Positions 29,600 through 37,422 of a DNA stretch of 64,000 bases are shown here, in pieces. The notes beneath the pieces were generated by a model, which was not told the origin of the DNA, made no database searches, and saw only the letters and a list, made by a program, of their open reading frames with translations. Positions within the stretch are counted from its first letter, which is position 1, and the number at the start of each line of letters is the position of its first letter. The translations under genes and the position numbers were made by a program. This DNA is from Telmatospirillum sp. J64-1 (lineage in GTDB: Bacteria; Pseudomonadota; Alphaproteobacteria; Rhodospirillales; Magnetospirillaceae), in the NCBI RefSeq assembly GCF_006980715.1, contig NZ_SBHN01000002.1, forward strand, positions 124,001 to 188,000, read 5' to 3'.

Positions 29600-29793
29600 G
29601 GGCTTTGCCCCGGACCCGCCAAAGGACCTCGGGTTCTTGAAACCATTCCCTGTTGCGTCACTCCCGCGGAAGCGGGAGTCCACGTCATCTTCGGAAGATG
29701 ATGCGGCATGGATTCCCGCTTTCGCGGGAAGGACGAAGGAAATCAACGGGTTTCAAGGGCCAAGGCCTTTGGCAGGACCGGACAGGGCCCGGA
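29600..29793. repeat. nested palindromic element (about 195 bp) between trpE and the copper chaperone gene
   Basis: Nearly the whole intergenic space is one imperfect inverted repeat. Outer arms: GCCAAAGG-type sequence at 29617-29625 pairs with CCTTTGGC near 29768-29775; CTTGAAACC (29636-29644) pairs with GGTTTCAAG (29749-29757); the arm at 29656-29684 pairs with 29706-29735. Each inner arm is itself a palindrome: CTCCCGCGGAAGCGGGAG (29661-29678) and TTCCCGCTTTCGCGGGAA (29713-29730). The centre is CATCTTCGGAAGATG. No reading frame is carried. This looks like a REP/MITE-type dispersed element, possibly also acting as a transcription end for both neighbours. A shorter relative lies at 62515-62548. 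Confidence 0.75.
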
Positions 29794-29799
29794 ATATGC

Positions 29800-30006
29800 T
29801 TACGAGGCCACGCCCTCGTAGTCGAAACCGGCTTCGGTGACGGCGCGTTCGATCTGGTCGTCGCTGCAGGCTCCTTCCACAGTCACGCGGCCCGATTGCA
29901 GCTCGATGGTCACCTGTGCGCCGGGAACACTGGTCTGGATCGCCTTTTCGACCGAGCGGGCGCAGCCGCCGCAGGTCATGCCGGAAACTCGGTAAGTCTT
30001 GGCCAT
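29800..30006 (-). CDS. heavy-metal-associated domain protein (CopZ-like copper chaperone)
   Basis: A 68-residue single HMA domain. The metal site is GMTCGGCARSVEKA with Cys12 and Cys15, preceded by the usual first strand KTYRVS. Later VTIELQSGRVTVEG and IERAVTEAGFDYEG complete the ferredoxin-like fold. Such free domains carry Cu(I) to P-type ATPases or regulators in the cytoplasm. No copper ATPase or CueR-like gene lies nearby. It diverges from the YaiI-family gene. Confidence 0.88.
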   Translation of the reverse strand: MAKTYRVSGMTCGGCARSVEKAIQTSVPGAQVTIELQSGRVTVEGACSDDQIERAVTEAGFDYEGVAS

Positions 30007-30095
30007 GATGTCCTCGCTGCCGATGAAATGCTACAGATAGGGATATTATGGGCCTTTCCACGATTGGAAGGTCAAGCCCCTAAACGGAGACGCCC

Positions 30096-30551
30096 GTGCC
30101 CGAAATCTTCGTCGATGCCGATGCCTGTCCGGTCAAGGACGAGGTGCTGCGCGTAGCCGAACGATACGACCTGGTGGTCCATCTGGTCAGCAATGCCTAT
30201 CTGCGCTTCGCCATGGGACATCCGCTGGTCCGCCCGGTGGTGGTTCCCGAAGGTCCCGACAAGGCCGATGACTGGATCGCCGAACGCGCGGGACCTGCCG
30301 ATATCGTGATCACCAGCGACATCCCCCTGGCCGCCCGTTGCATCGCCAACCAGGCCCGCGTCCTGGCCCCCAACGGCAAGCCGTTCACGGAAGCCTCCAT
30401 CGGCAATGTCCTGGCCACCCGCAATCTGATGACCCATCTGCGCGAGATCGGCGAGATCACCAGCGGGCCGGGTAGTTTCGGCAAGAACGACCGCTCGCGC
30501 TTCCTCTCGGCGCTCGATACCATGGTGCAGGCCGCCAAGCGCGAAGGATAG
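30096..30551 (+). CDS. YaiI/YqxD family protein (DUF188)
   Basis: A 151-residue member of a widespread uncharacterised family with a PIN-like fold. Typical motifs are FVDADACPVKDEVLRVAERY at the N-terminus, GPADIVITSDIPLAAR with acidic residues that could bind metal, GKPFTEASIGNVLATRNLM, and the C-terminal FGKNDRSRFLSALD. It starts with GTG at 30096. It diverges from the copper chaperone and precedes the RNA helicase by about 230 bases. The biochemical function is unknown. Confidence 0.85.
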   Translation: MPEIFVDADACPVKDEVLRVAERYDLVVHLVSNAYLRFAMGHPLVRPVVVPEGPDKADDWIAERAGPADIVITSDIPLAARCIANQARVLAPNGKPFTEASIGNVLATRNLMTHLREIGEITSGPGSFGKNDRSRFLSALDTMVQAAKREG

Positions 30552-30567
30552 GACGCTTCCTATTCCT

Positions 30568-30596
30568 TTGACAGGGCGACTGGCTTGCTGTAGGCA
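30568..30596 (+). promoter_or_regulatory. candidate promoter of the DEAD-box helicase with a long 5' leader
   Basis: A perfect TTGACA (30568-30573) is followed 17 bases later by TAGGCA (30591-30596). If used, the mRNA would carry about 177 untranslated bases before the helicase ATG at 30780. Long leaders are common for cold-regulated DEAD-box helicase genes, which is inference here. The leader contains GC-rich inverted sequences such as GCGCGCCCGGGCGGACGCGC (30698-30717). Confidence 0.45.
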
Positions 30597-30779
30597 TCTC
30601 CCCGACGTCTCGCGATTGCGCGCAGGCGCCCCGGCCAACAGTGCCGGTGGCAGCCCGTCCTGAGATTTCCCTTACACACATCGCTCTACCGTTCGGCTGC
30701 GCGCCCGGGCGGACGCGCAACGCGCAAGGCCGGAACTGTGCTTCAGTCCACTGCCTGTGCGCGCCCACCGAGGATTTCC

Positions 30780-32105
30780 ATGACCGCTTTTTCCGAACTC
30801 GGCCTGATCGCGCCGTTGCTGGCTGCTGTGACCGCCGAGGGCTATGACACGCCCACCAAGATCCAGGCCGGCGCCATTCCCCATCTGCTGGCCGGCAAGG
30901 ACATGCTGGGCATCGCCCAGACGGGCACCGGCAAGACCGCCGCCTTCGCCCTGCCCCTGCTCCAGCGTCTTTCGGCCGACCGCAGCCGCCATGCGCCGCG
31001 CCATGTGCGCGCCCTGATCCTGACCCCGACCCGCGAGCTCGCCCTTCAGGTGGCCGAAAGCTTCGCCACCTATGGCAAGGGCCTTGGCCTGCGCAGCGCC
31101 GTGATCTTCGGCGGCGTCGGCCAGAATCCCCAGATCAAGGCGCTGCAGGGCGGCCTCGACATCCTGGTGGCGACGCCGGGCCGCCTGCTCGACCTGATGA
31201 ACCAGGGCCATGTGAACTTGTCCTCGGTCGAGGCCTATGTCCTAGACGAGGCCGACCGCATGCTCGACATGGGCTTCGTCCATGACGTCCGCCGCATCAC
31301 CGCCAAGCTGCCGGCACGCCGTCAGACGGTGATGTTCTCGGCCACCATGCCCGACGACATCGCCAAGCTGGCCGCCAGCATCCTGCACAATCCCGAGCGC
31401 GTGGAAGTGGCCCCGGCCGCCACCACGGCCGCCCGGGTCGAGCAGAAGGTGCTGTTCGTCAATCGCGGCGACAAGCGCGCCCTGCTGGCCCATCTGCTGC
31501 AAGGCATCGACCGCGCTTTGGTCTTCACCCGCACCAAGCACGGCGCCAACCGCGTGGCCGAGAACCTGGTCAAGGACGGCCTGCCGTCTGCCGCCATTCA
31601 CGGCAACAAGTCGCAGAACGCCCGCCAGAAGGCGTTGCTGGACCTGCGTGAAGGGCGCATCCGCGTTCTCGTCGCCACCGATATCGCCGCACGCGGCATC
31701 GATATCGACGGCCTGACCCATGTCATCAATTTCGACCTGCCCAACGAGCCTGAAAGCTATGTCCACCGCATCGGCCGCACCGCCCGCGGCGGGGCCGACG
31801 GCATCGCCTTCTCGCTGGTCGATCCCGAGGACGTGCCGCTGCTGACGCAGATCGAAAAGACCATCCGTCAGACCGTCCCCGCCGATACCGAACATGCTTG
31901 GCACGATCCGGCGGTCGAAGCCTTGCGCCACCAGAAGGGCCTGAAGGTGCCGCCGAAGCGTCCCCAAGGCAGCCGCCCGCAAGGGGCCCGGCCGCAAGGC
32001 GGCAAGCCTCAGGCGGCCAAGCCCCGTCCTGCCGCCGGGAACAAGAATGCCCGGCCGCAGGCTCCGGCCGGTTCCCGCCCGCGTCGTCCATCCCGCGCGG
32101 CGTAA
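30780..32105 (+). CDS. rhlE: DEAD-box ATP-dependent RNA helicase (RhlE-type)
   Basis: Unwinds RNA duplexes in ribosome assembly or mRNA decay. I start at the ATG at 30780, where GAGG lies six bases upstream. The core is complete: Q motif with GYDTPTKIQAGAIP, AQTGTGKTAAFALPLL, PTRELALQ, TPGRLLDLM, DEADRMLDMGF, SATMP, ATDIAARGIDID and HRIGRTARGG. The tail from about residue 385 is basic and low in complexity, with tandem RPQGxRPQG units ending PRRPSRAA, suited to RNA binding. At 441 residues with this tail it resembles RhlE more than CsdA or SrmB, but subfamily naming is moderate. Confidence 0.9.
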   Translation: MTAFSELGLIAPLLAAVTAEGYDTPTKIQAGAIPHLLAGKDMLGIAQTGTGKTAAFALPLLQRLSADRSRHAPRHVRALILTPTRELALQVAESFATYGKGLGLRSAVIFGGVGQNPQIKALQGGLDILVATPGRLLDLMNQGHVNLSSVEAYVLDEADRMLDMGFVHDVRRITAKLPARRQTVMFSATMPDDIAKLAASILHNPERVEVAPAATTAARVEQKVLFVNRGDKRALLAHLLQGIDRALVFTRTKHGANRVAENLVKDGLPSAAIHGNKSQNARQKALLDLREGRIRVLVATDIAARGIDIDGLTHVINFDLPNEPESYVHRIGRTARGGADGIAFSLVDPEDVPLLTQIEKTIRQTVPADTEHAWHDPAVEALRHQKGLKVPPKRPQGSRPQGARPQGGKPQAAKPRPAAGNKNARPQAPAGSRPRRPSRAA

Positions 32106-32138
32106 GCGCCGGGGAACAGCCCGACCAGTTCCGATAAA

Positions 32139-32171
32139 AAAGGCCGCCAGGACAATGTCTTGGCGGCCTTT
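32139..32171. terminator. bidirectional Rho-independent terminator
   Basis: AAAGGCCGCCAGGACA (32139-32154) pairs with TGTCTTGGCGGCCTTT (32156-32171) with one mismatched position, the loop being the central few bases. A-rich sequence (32135-32140) precedes it and TTTCTTG follows, so it can stop the plus-strand helicase transcript and the minus-strand deacetylase-like transcript, whose stop codons lie on either side. Confidence 0.85.
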
Positions 32172-32175
32172 CTTG

Positions 32176-33324
32176 TTATCCCTTTGCGTATCGCTTCCGG
32201 ATGATCGCGCTCAACGGAACGAGGACATATCCCTTCTGCTCCAGCGTCGGAAGCCACTGACGCAGCGCTTCGATGGTGCCGTCGCGGGGGTGGCCGATGG
32301 CGATCGCCATGCCGTGCCGACGGGCCACTTCCTCCGTCTTCGCCAACTGGCCGAGGACCAGAGTGGCGTCGTCGTCATTGTCAAGGAAGATATGGCGGCC
32401 CGCATTGGGCACATCGGCCTGCTGGGCTGCCTTGACGCCGACGCTGACGGGGCTGGTCCGGGAATCCAGGAACATCAGGCCGCGTTCCTTCAATTCCTCC
32501 ATCACCACGGACATGCCGGCCAAGTCTTCAGTGAATTTGCTGCCCATGTGGTTGTTGATGCCGATATGACCGTCGAAGCTTTCCAGGCCGCTGATCAGGC
32601 GGCGGCGGATCTCCTCTGGCGGCAGCCCTACCCGCAGCACGTCCGGCCCGGCGTCCACATTGGGATTCTGGGGTTCCATCGGCACATGGACGATCAGTTC
32701 ATGCCCGCGTGCCCGCGCTGCAGCCGTCTGGCGGGGCAGATCGCGGGCATAGGGCAGCCAGGCCGTGGTCAATGGGCCCGGCAGGGCGGCGATCAGGTCC
32801 GAGCGGCGGCGATCCAGCCCCATGTCGTCGATGACGATGGCGATCATGGGCCGTCCGTTGGTCTGCGGCATCGGCACCGCATAACGCTGCCAGGGCGGAA
32901 GCTCCTCGCTTTTCTCGGGCATCGGCGAAACCGGCGGCGGCAAGGCGGCTTCTTCCACCCGAGACGGCTCGGCGGCTGCCTTGGGCGGGACGGCGGGCTG
33001 CTGCGGTATCACCACGGGAGCCGGATCCACCGCCAGAGGAGGCGGCGGCGGCAAGGGCGGCAGGTTATCCTGCTTTTCCAGCATAGGCGTGCGGATAGTG
33101 GGAGGCGGCGGTTCCACGACCGTCTCGGCCACGACCGGAGCCGCACCATCGTCCCGAGTCCAAGCGGAAAGAGCCAGGCCCAACGCCATGCCCAGAGCGA
33201 CAAGCAGGAACGCGGCGAGGGCGGCCCGTTTGAGGGGAAAGGCCTTCGCCTTGCCCCTGCGAGACGCCGTCGTCCTGCGGCGCGTGGTTTTCTTCTGGGG
33301 TTTGCGGCTGGGCCGGTTCGCCAC
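32176..33324 (-). CDS. divergent polysaccharide deacetylase family protein (DUF610/YibQ-like)
   Basis: The 382-residue protein starts at a GTG (33324) with AGGAG six bases upstream, the best site in the frame. A basic N-terminus (RKPQKKTTRRR) is followed by a membrane segment (AALAAFLLVALGMALGLAL, about residues 38-56), a Pro/Val-rich periplasmic linker to about 160, and the deacetylase-like domain with MIAIVIDDMGLDRRRS, ELIVHVPMEPQNPN, GINNHMGSKFTED, MFLDSRTS and IAIGHPRDGTIEAL. This family is usually linked to division or murein turnover genes, but its substrate is unclear. It diverges from trpG. Confidence 0.82.
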   Translation of the reverse strand: MANRPSRKPQKKTTRRRTTASRRGKAKAFPLKRAALAAFLLVALGMALGLALSAWTRDDGAAPVVAETVVEPPPPTIRTPMLEKQDNLPPLPPPPPLAVDPAPVVIPQQPAVPPKAAAEPSRVEEAALPPPVSPMPEKSEELPPWQRYAVPMPQTNGRPMIAIVIDDMGLDRRRSDLIAALPGPLTTAWLPYARDLPRQTAAARARGHELIVHVPMEPQNPNVDAGPDVLRVGLPPEEIRRRLISGLESFDGHIGINNHMGSKFTEDLAGMSVVMEELKERGLMFLDSRTSPVSVGVKAAQQADVPNAGRHIFLDNDDDATLVLGQLAKTEEVARRHGMAIAIGHPRDGTIEALRQWLPTLEQKGYVLVPLSAIIRKRYAKG

Positions 33325-33622
33325 GTCTGTCTCCTGGCGGGCTGCGAAAAGAAAGAAGCCCCTTATAACCAAGCAGGAGGAGCGCGCAAAGTGAGCATTA
33401 TCAGACACGAACGGAGTTTTCCTCCTCCAGCGTCTGATCCACACCCGGGCGGTGCCGAATATTCGCCCGGCCGCGCGCTTGACGCCTGGGGGGATGAGTT
33501 GCATTCTGCGCTATCGTTCTTTTGTGATCGCATGCATTTCACGCCACACCGCGTAAGGGACGGAGTAAACAGGGCGATTGCGCGGAGGAAAGACGAATTG
33601 AAACAAGGGCTTGGGTTGCGGC
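33325..33622. other. 298-bp divergent intergenic region before trpG
   Basis: Holds the start signals of the divergent deacetylase-like gene and of trpGDC. CTTGACG at 33478-33484 is a possible -35 for trpG, with a weak CATTCT 17 bases later. A 36-codon frame at 33532 (MHFTPHRVRD) has no Trp codons, so it is not a classical trp leader peptide. I see no hairpin pair typical of attenuation. Confidence 0.5.
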
Positions 33623-34213
33623 ATGTTCCTGCTTATCGATAACTACGACAGCTTCACCTACAATCTCTGGCACTATCTGGGCGAACTGGGTGCAGAGGTC
33701 GTCGTGCGCCGCAACGATGCCGTCACCACCGACGAAGTGCTGGCGATGGCGCCCCAGGGTATCGTCATTTCGCCCGGCCCCTGCGATCCTGACCGCGCCG
33801 GCATCTGCCTGGACCTGATCCGCCGCGCCGCCGGCCGCATTCCTCTGTTCGGCGTCTGCCTCGGCCATCAATCCATCGGCCAGGCCTTCGGCGGGAAAGT
33901 GATCCGGGCGCCCATGCCTGTCCATGGCAAGACCAGCCCCGTCATCCATACCGGCCACAACGTCTTCGCCGCCCTGCCCTCGCCCTTCCAGGCTACGCGC
34001 TATCACTCGCTGGTGGTCGAGCGTTCGACCCTGCCCGACTGCCTGGAAGTGACCGCCGAGACCGAGGACGGCCTGATCATGGGCCTCGCGCACAAGGAAC
34101 TGCCGATCTATGGCGTGCAGTTCCATCCGGAAAGCATCGCCTCGCAGCACGGCCACCAGATCCTGCGCAACTTCCTGGACCTGTCGCGCCAGGACAAGGG
34201 GCGTGCCGCCTGA
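33623..34213 (+). CDS. trpG: anthranilate synthase component II (glutamine amidotransferase)
   Basis: Hydrolyses glutamine and channels ammonia to TrpE. I start at the ATG at 33623 ([15 protein letters not shown]), the standard N-terminus; a TTG four codons earlier is less likely. The triad is visible: Cys in [16 protein letters not shown] at about residue 81, and the His/Glu pair in [27 protein letters not shown] is also typical. The 196-residue length is normal. It is the first gene of trpG-trpD-trpC, with a TGATG overlap to trpD, and is separate from trpE at 28.1 kb. Confidence 0.96.
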   Translation: MFLLIDNYDSFTYNLWHYLGELGAEVVVRRNDAVTTDEVLAMAPQGIVISPGPCDPDRAGICLDLIRRAAGRIPLFGVCLGHQSIGQAFGGKVIRAPMPVHGKTSPVIHTGHNVFAALPSPFQATRYHSLVVERSTLPDCLEVTAETEDGLIMGLAHKELPIYGVQFHPESIASQHGHQILRNFLDLSRQDKGRAA

Positions 34214-35259
34214 TGACCGCCTACAACAGCTTGAGCAGCATGAAAGAGTTGCTCGCCCATGTCGGCGGCGGCGCCCGCCTGACCGAGGAGCAGGCCGCCC
34301 AGGCCTTCGAGATCATCATGTCGGGCGATGCCACCCCCGCCCAGATCGGCGGCTTCCTGATGGCCCTGCGCGTGCGCGGCGAGACGGTGGACGAAATCAC
34401 CGGGGCCGCCCGGGTCATGCGGGCCAAGGCCTTCCATATGGACGCCCCTGACGGCGCGGTGGATACCTGCGGCACCGGCGGCGATGCCTCGGGCACCTAC
34501 AACATCTCGACGGCGGCTGCCATCGTGGTCGCCGCCTGCGGCGTGCCGGTCGCCAAGCACGGCAACCGCGCCCTGTCCTCCAAATCCGGCTCGGCCGACG
34601 TGCTGACCGCACTCGGCGTCAAGATCGATGCCGAGATGGAGCTGGTGCGCGAGAGCCTGTGGGAGAACAATCTCGGCTTCCTCATGGCTCCGCGCCATCA
34701 CAATGCCATGCGCCACGTGGCCGGGCCGCGCGTCGAGCTGGGGACCCGCACCATCTTCAATCTGCTCGGTCCGCTGTCCAATCCCGCCGGAACCCGCTTC
34801 CAGGTCATGGGCGTCTTCTCCGCCCAATGGGTCGAGCCGCTCGCCGATGTGCTGGGCCGCCTGGGCGCCGAACGCGCCTGGGTTGTGCATGGCTCCGACG
34901 GCCTGGACGAATTGACCACGACCGGCCCCTCCCTCGTTGCCGAATGGCATCAGGGCCGCGTCAACACCTTCCAGGTCGAACCGGAAAGCCTGGGACTGCG
35001 CCGCGCCGATCCGCAAGAGCTGAAAGGTGGCGATGCCGAAGCCAATGCGGCGGCCTTGCGGGCCGTGCTGGAAGGCCGGCAGGGCGCCTATCGGGACATC
35101 GTCCTGCTGAATTCGGCCGCCGCCCTGGTGGTAACCGGCAAGGCCGGCGATCTGGCTTCCGGCCTGATCCAGGCCGCCCAGGCCATCGATTCCGGCGCCG
35201 CCTCCAAGACCCTGGCCCGACTGGCCGACATCACCAACCGCGAGGTCGCGGCTCAATGA
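34213..35259 (+). CDS. trpD: anthranilate phosphoribosyltransferase
   Basis: Adds phosphoribose from PRPP to anthranilate. The 348-residue protein has the signature [18 protein letters not shown] for PRPP and Mg binding, [35 protein letters not shown], and [23 protein letters not shown], all intact. Its ATG shares one base with the trpG stop and its stop overlaps the trpC ATG (ATGA), so trpG, trpD and trpC are tightly coupled. Confidence 0.97.
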   Translation: MTAYNSLSSMKELLAHVGGGARLTEEQAAQAFEIIMSGDATPAQIGGFLMALRVRGETVDEITGAARVMRAKAFHMDAPDGAVDTCGTGGDASGTYNISTAAAIVVAACGVPVAKHGNRALSSKSGSADVLTALGVKIDAEMELVRESLWENNLGFLMAPRHHNAMRHVAGPRVELGTRTIFNLLGPLSNPAGTRFQVMGVFSAQWVEPLADVLGRLGAERAWVVHGSDGLDELTTTGPSLVAEWHQGRVNTFQVEPESLGLRRADPQELKGGDAEANAAALRAVLEGRQGAYRDIVLLNSAAALVVTGKAGDLASGLIQAAQAIDSGAASKTLARLADITNREVAAQ

Positions 35260-36065
35260 GCGATATTCTCCGCCGCATCTGTGACGATAAACGCGAACAT
35301 GTCGCCGCCCGCAAGGCGGCCAAGCCCCTGGGCGCCCTGCGTGACTCCATTGTCCGCGCCGGGCTTACCCGTGGCTTCGCCGCCGCCCTGGCGCGCAAGG
35401 TCCAGGCCGGGGGCTACGGGCTGATCGCCGAGATCAAGAAGGCCTCGCCTTCGGCCGGGCTGATCCGCCCCGATTTCGACCCCGCCGCCCTGGCCACCGC
35501 CTATCAGGCCGGAGGCGCCGCCTGCCTGTCGGTGCTGACGGACGAACCCTACTTCCAAGGGGCCGACGAATATCTCGCCGATGCCCGCGCCTCGGTGGAT
35601 TTACCCTGTCTCCGCAAGGACTTCCTGGTCGATCTTTACCAGGTTTATGAAAGCCGGGCCCTGGGGGCGGACTGTATCCTGCTGATCCTGGCGGCGCTGG
35701 AGGACGGTCTGGCCGCCGAGATGGAGGAAGCCGCGACCGAGCTCGGCATGGATGTCCTGATCGAAGTCCATGACGAAGCCGAGTTCGAGCGGGCGCTGAA
35801 GCTGAAATCTTCGCTGATCGGCGTCAACAACCGCAATCTCAAGACCATGGTCACCGATATCGGCACCACGGAACGTTTGGCCGCCATGCTGCCGGAAGGG
35901 CGCGTGCTGGTGGCCGAAAGCGGGCTGAAGACCCCCGCCGACCTGAGCCGCATGGCGCGGGTAGGTGCCCGTCGCTTCCTGATCGGCGAATCGATCATGC
36001 GCCAAGGCAATGTGGAAGCCGCCACGCGCCAGCTCCTGGCCGATCCCCTGCCCCTTTCCGCCTGA
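35256..36065 (+). CDS. trpC: indole-3-glycerol phosphate synthase
   Basis: Closes the indole ring in tryptophan synthesis. The start at 35256 overlaps the trpD stop by four bases. The 269-residue barrel has [21 protein letters not shown] with the catalytic Lys, [46 protein letters not shown] read as separate strands, [22 protein letters not shown] and [10 protein letters not shown]. It is monofunctional, with no fused TrpF. It is followed 14 bases later by moaC on the same strand. Confidence 0.97.
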   Translation: MSDILRRICDDKREHVAARKAAKPLGALRDSIVRAGLTRGFAAALARKVQAGGYGLIAEIKKASPSAGLIRPDFDPAALATAYQAGGAACLSVLTDEPYFQGADEYLADARASVDLPCLRKDFLVDLYQVYESRALGADCILLILAALEDGLAAEMEEAATELGMDVLIEVHDEAEFERALKLKSSLIGVNNRNLKTMVTDIGTTERLAAMLPEGRVLVAESGLKTPADLSRMARVGARRFLIGESIMRQGNVEAATRQLLADPLPLSA

Positions 36066-36079
36066 GTAACGAGCGAGCC

Positions 36080-36556
36080 ATGTCGGACTTCACCCATTTC
36101 GACGCCGAGGGTAATGCCGTGATGGTGGACGTCTCGGACAAGGCCGAGACGGAACGTATCGCCACGGCCCAGGGCACCATCCTGATGCAGCCCGCGACCC
36201 TGGCCCTGATCCAGGAAGGCGGCGTCAAGAAGGGCGATGTGCTGAGCGTCGCCCAACTGGCCGGGATCATGGGGGCCAAGCGCACACCGGACCTGATCCC
36301 GCTCTGCCATCCCCTGGCCCTGACTTCGGTCAAGGTGGAACTCTCCCTCGACCCTGCGCGCAGCGCCGTCCTGGTCTCGGCGACCTGCAAGCTTAAGGGC
36401 CGCACGGGGGTGGAAATGGAAGCCCTGACAGCGGTTTCCATCGCTTGCCTCACCGTCTACGACATGTGCAAGGCGGTCGACAAGGGCATGCGCATCACCG
36501 ATATCCGCCTGACCCACAAGAGCGGCGGCAAATCGGGTGTTTTCGAGGCTGCCTGA
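36080..36556 (+). CDS. moaC: cyclic pyranopterin monophosphate synthase
   Basis: Works with MoaA to convert GTP to cyclic pyranopterin monophosphate, the first step of molybdenum cofactor synthesis. The 158-residue product has the family motifs [55 protein letters not shown] and [15 protein letters not shown], with the active-site Lys and Asp of the last segment. The downstream moeA that often follows trpC-moaC in relatives is absent; lexA comes next. The sulfite-oxidase-like protein at 4.7-5.4 kb would need this cofactor. Confidence 0.96.
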   Translation: MSDFTHFDAEGNAVMVDVSDKAETERIATAQGTILMQPATLALIQEGGVKKGDVLSVAQLAGIMGAKRTPDLIPLCHPLALTSVKVELSLDPARSAVLVSATCKLKGRTGVEMEALTAVSIACLTVYDMCKAVDKGMRITDIRLTHKSGGKSGVFEAA

Positions 36557-36601
36557 CGCCTTCCCTCCCTCCTGGAAAATCGCCCGAAGCCCGCAGGGGG
36601 C

Positions 36602-36630
36602 TTGACGGAAGCAAGGAACTAAACTAGAAC
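36602..36630 (+). promoter_or_regulatory. lexA promoter overlapping a LexA box
   Basis: TTGACG (36602-36607), a 17-base spacer, and TAGAAC (36625-36630) form a promoter. Within it lies GAAC (36616-36619), seven bases, then GAAC (36627-36630): the GAAC-N7-GAAC direct repeat, the complement of the GTTC-N7-GTTC box known for alphaproteobacterial LexA. The box covers the -10 element, so bound LexA would block polymerase: negative autoregulation of lexA. The start would be near 36637, about 63 bases before the lexA ATG. Confidence 0.8.
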
Positions 36631-36699
36631 AAGGCTGGAGGTTTTTGGTTTGTTCCAGATACCTCCCCCTCGTCTTCTTTCAGTTCCCAGGGAGCGGCC

Positions 36700-37413
36700 A
36701 TGCTGACGCGCAAACAGCACGAATTGCTGATGTTCATCGATCAGCGCCTTCGCGCGACCGGAGTTTCGCCGTCCTTCGACGAGATGAAAGACGCCCTGAA
36801 CCTGAAGTCCAAATCGGGCATCCACCGCCTGATCACCGGGCTTGAGGAACGCGGCTTCATCCGGCGCCTGCCCCACCGCGCCCGCGCGCTGGAAGTGCTG
36901 CGCCTGCCCGACAACGCGCCGCCCGGCCAGCCGGCCGCCACGCCCTCCGCCTCCGGCTTTTCGCCCAATGTCATCCGGGGCGACTTCAAACCCAGCCTGA
37001 CCGGTGCCCCGTCCTTCGACGGCGATGCCGAAGCCGTCCAGTTGCCCCTTTACGGCAAGATCGCCGCGGGCACCCCCATCGAAGCCCTGCGCGACAACAG
37101 CGCCTCCATCGCCGTTCCCGCCGGGCTGATCGGCAGCGGCGAGCATTACGCCTTGACGGTGGACGGGGATTCGATGATTGAGGCCGGCATTCTCGACGGT
37201 GACACGGTCATCATCCGCCGCTGCGACACGGCAGAAACCGGCTCCATCGTCGTCGCCCTGGTGGACGAGAACGAAGTCACCCTGAAGCGCCTGCGCCGCA
37301 AGGGTGCCTCCATCGCCCTGGAACCGGCCAACAAGAAATACGAAACCCGCATCTTCGGCCCCGACCGCGTGCGCGTGCAGGGCCGTCTGGTCGGGCTGCT
37401 GCGGAATTACTGA
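36700..37413 (+). CDS. lexA: SOS-response transcriptional repressor LexA
   Basis: Represses DNA-damage genes and cleaves itself when RecA filaments form. The 237-residue protein has the N-terminal winged helix ([38 protein letters not shown]), a roughly 40-residue linker, the Ala-Gly cleavage site in [12 protein letters not shown], the catalytic Ser in [11 protein letters not shown], and the Lys in [12 protein letters not shown]. It is longer than the roughly 202-residue E. coli protein because of the alphaproteobacterial linker. A LexA box sits in its own promoter. It converges with comEC, nine bases apart. Confidence 0.97.
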   Translation: MLTRKQHELLMFIDQRLRATGVSPSFDEMKDALNLKSKSGIHRLITGLEERGFIRRLPHRARALEVLRLPDNAPPGQPAATPSASGFSPNVIRGDFKPSLTGAPSFDGDAEAVQLPLYGKIAAGTPIEALRDNSASIAVPAGLIGSGEHYALTVDGDSMIEAGILDGDTVIIRRCDTAETGSIVVALVDENEVTLKRLRRKGASIALEPANKKYETRIFGPDRVRVQGRLVGLLRNY

Positions 37414-37422
37414 CCTCTCTCC

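Noticed and set aside
33532-33642. 36-codon frame before trpG as a possible trp leader peptide
   Set aside because: It has no tryptophan codons and overlaps the trpG start in another frame; no attenuator hairpin pair follows.
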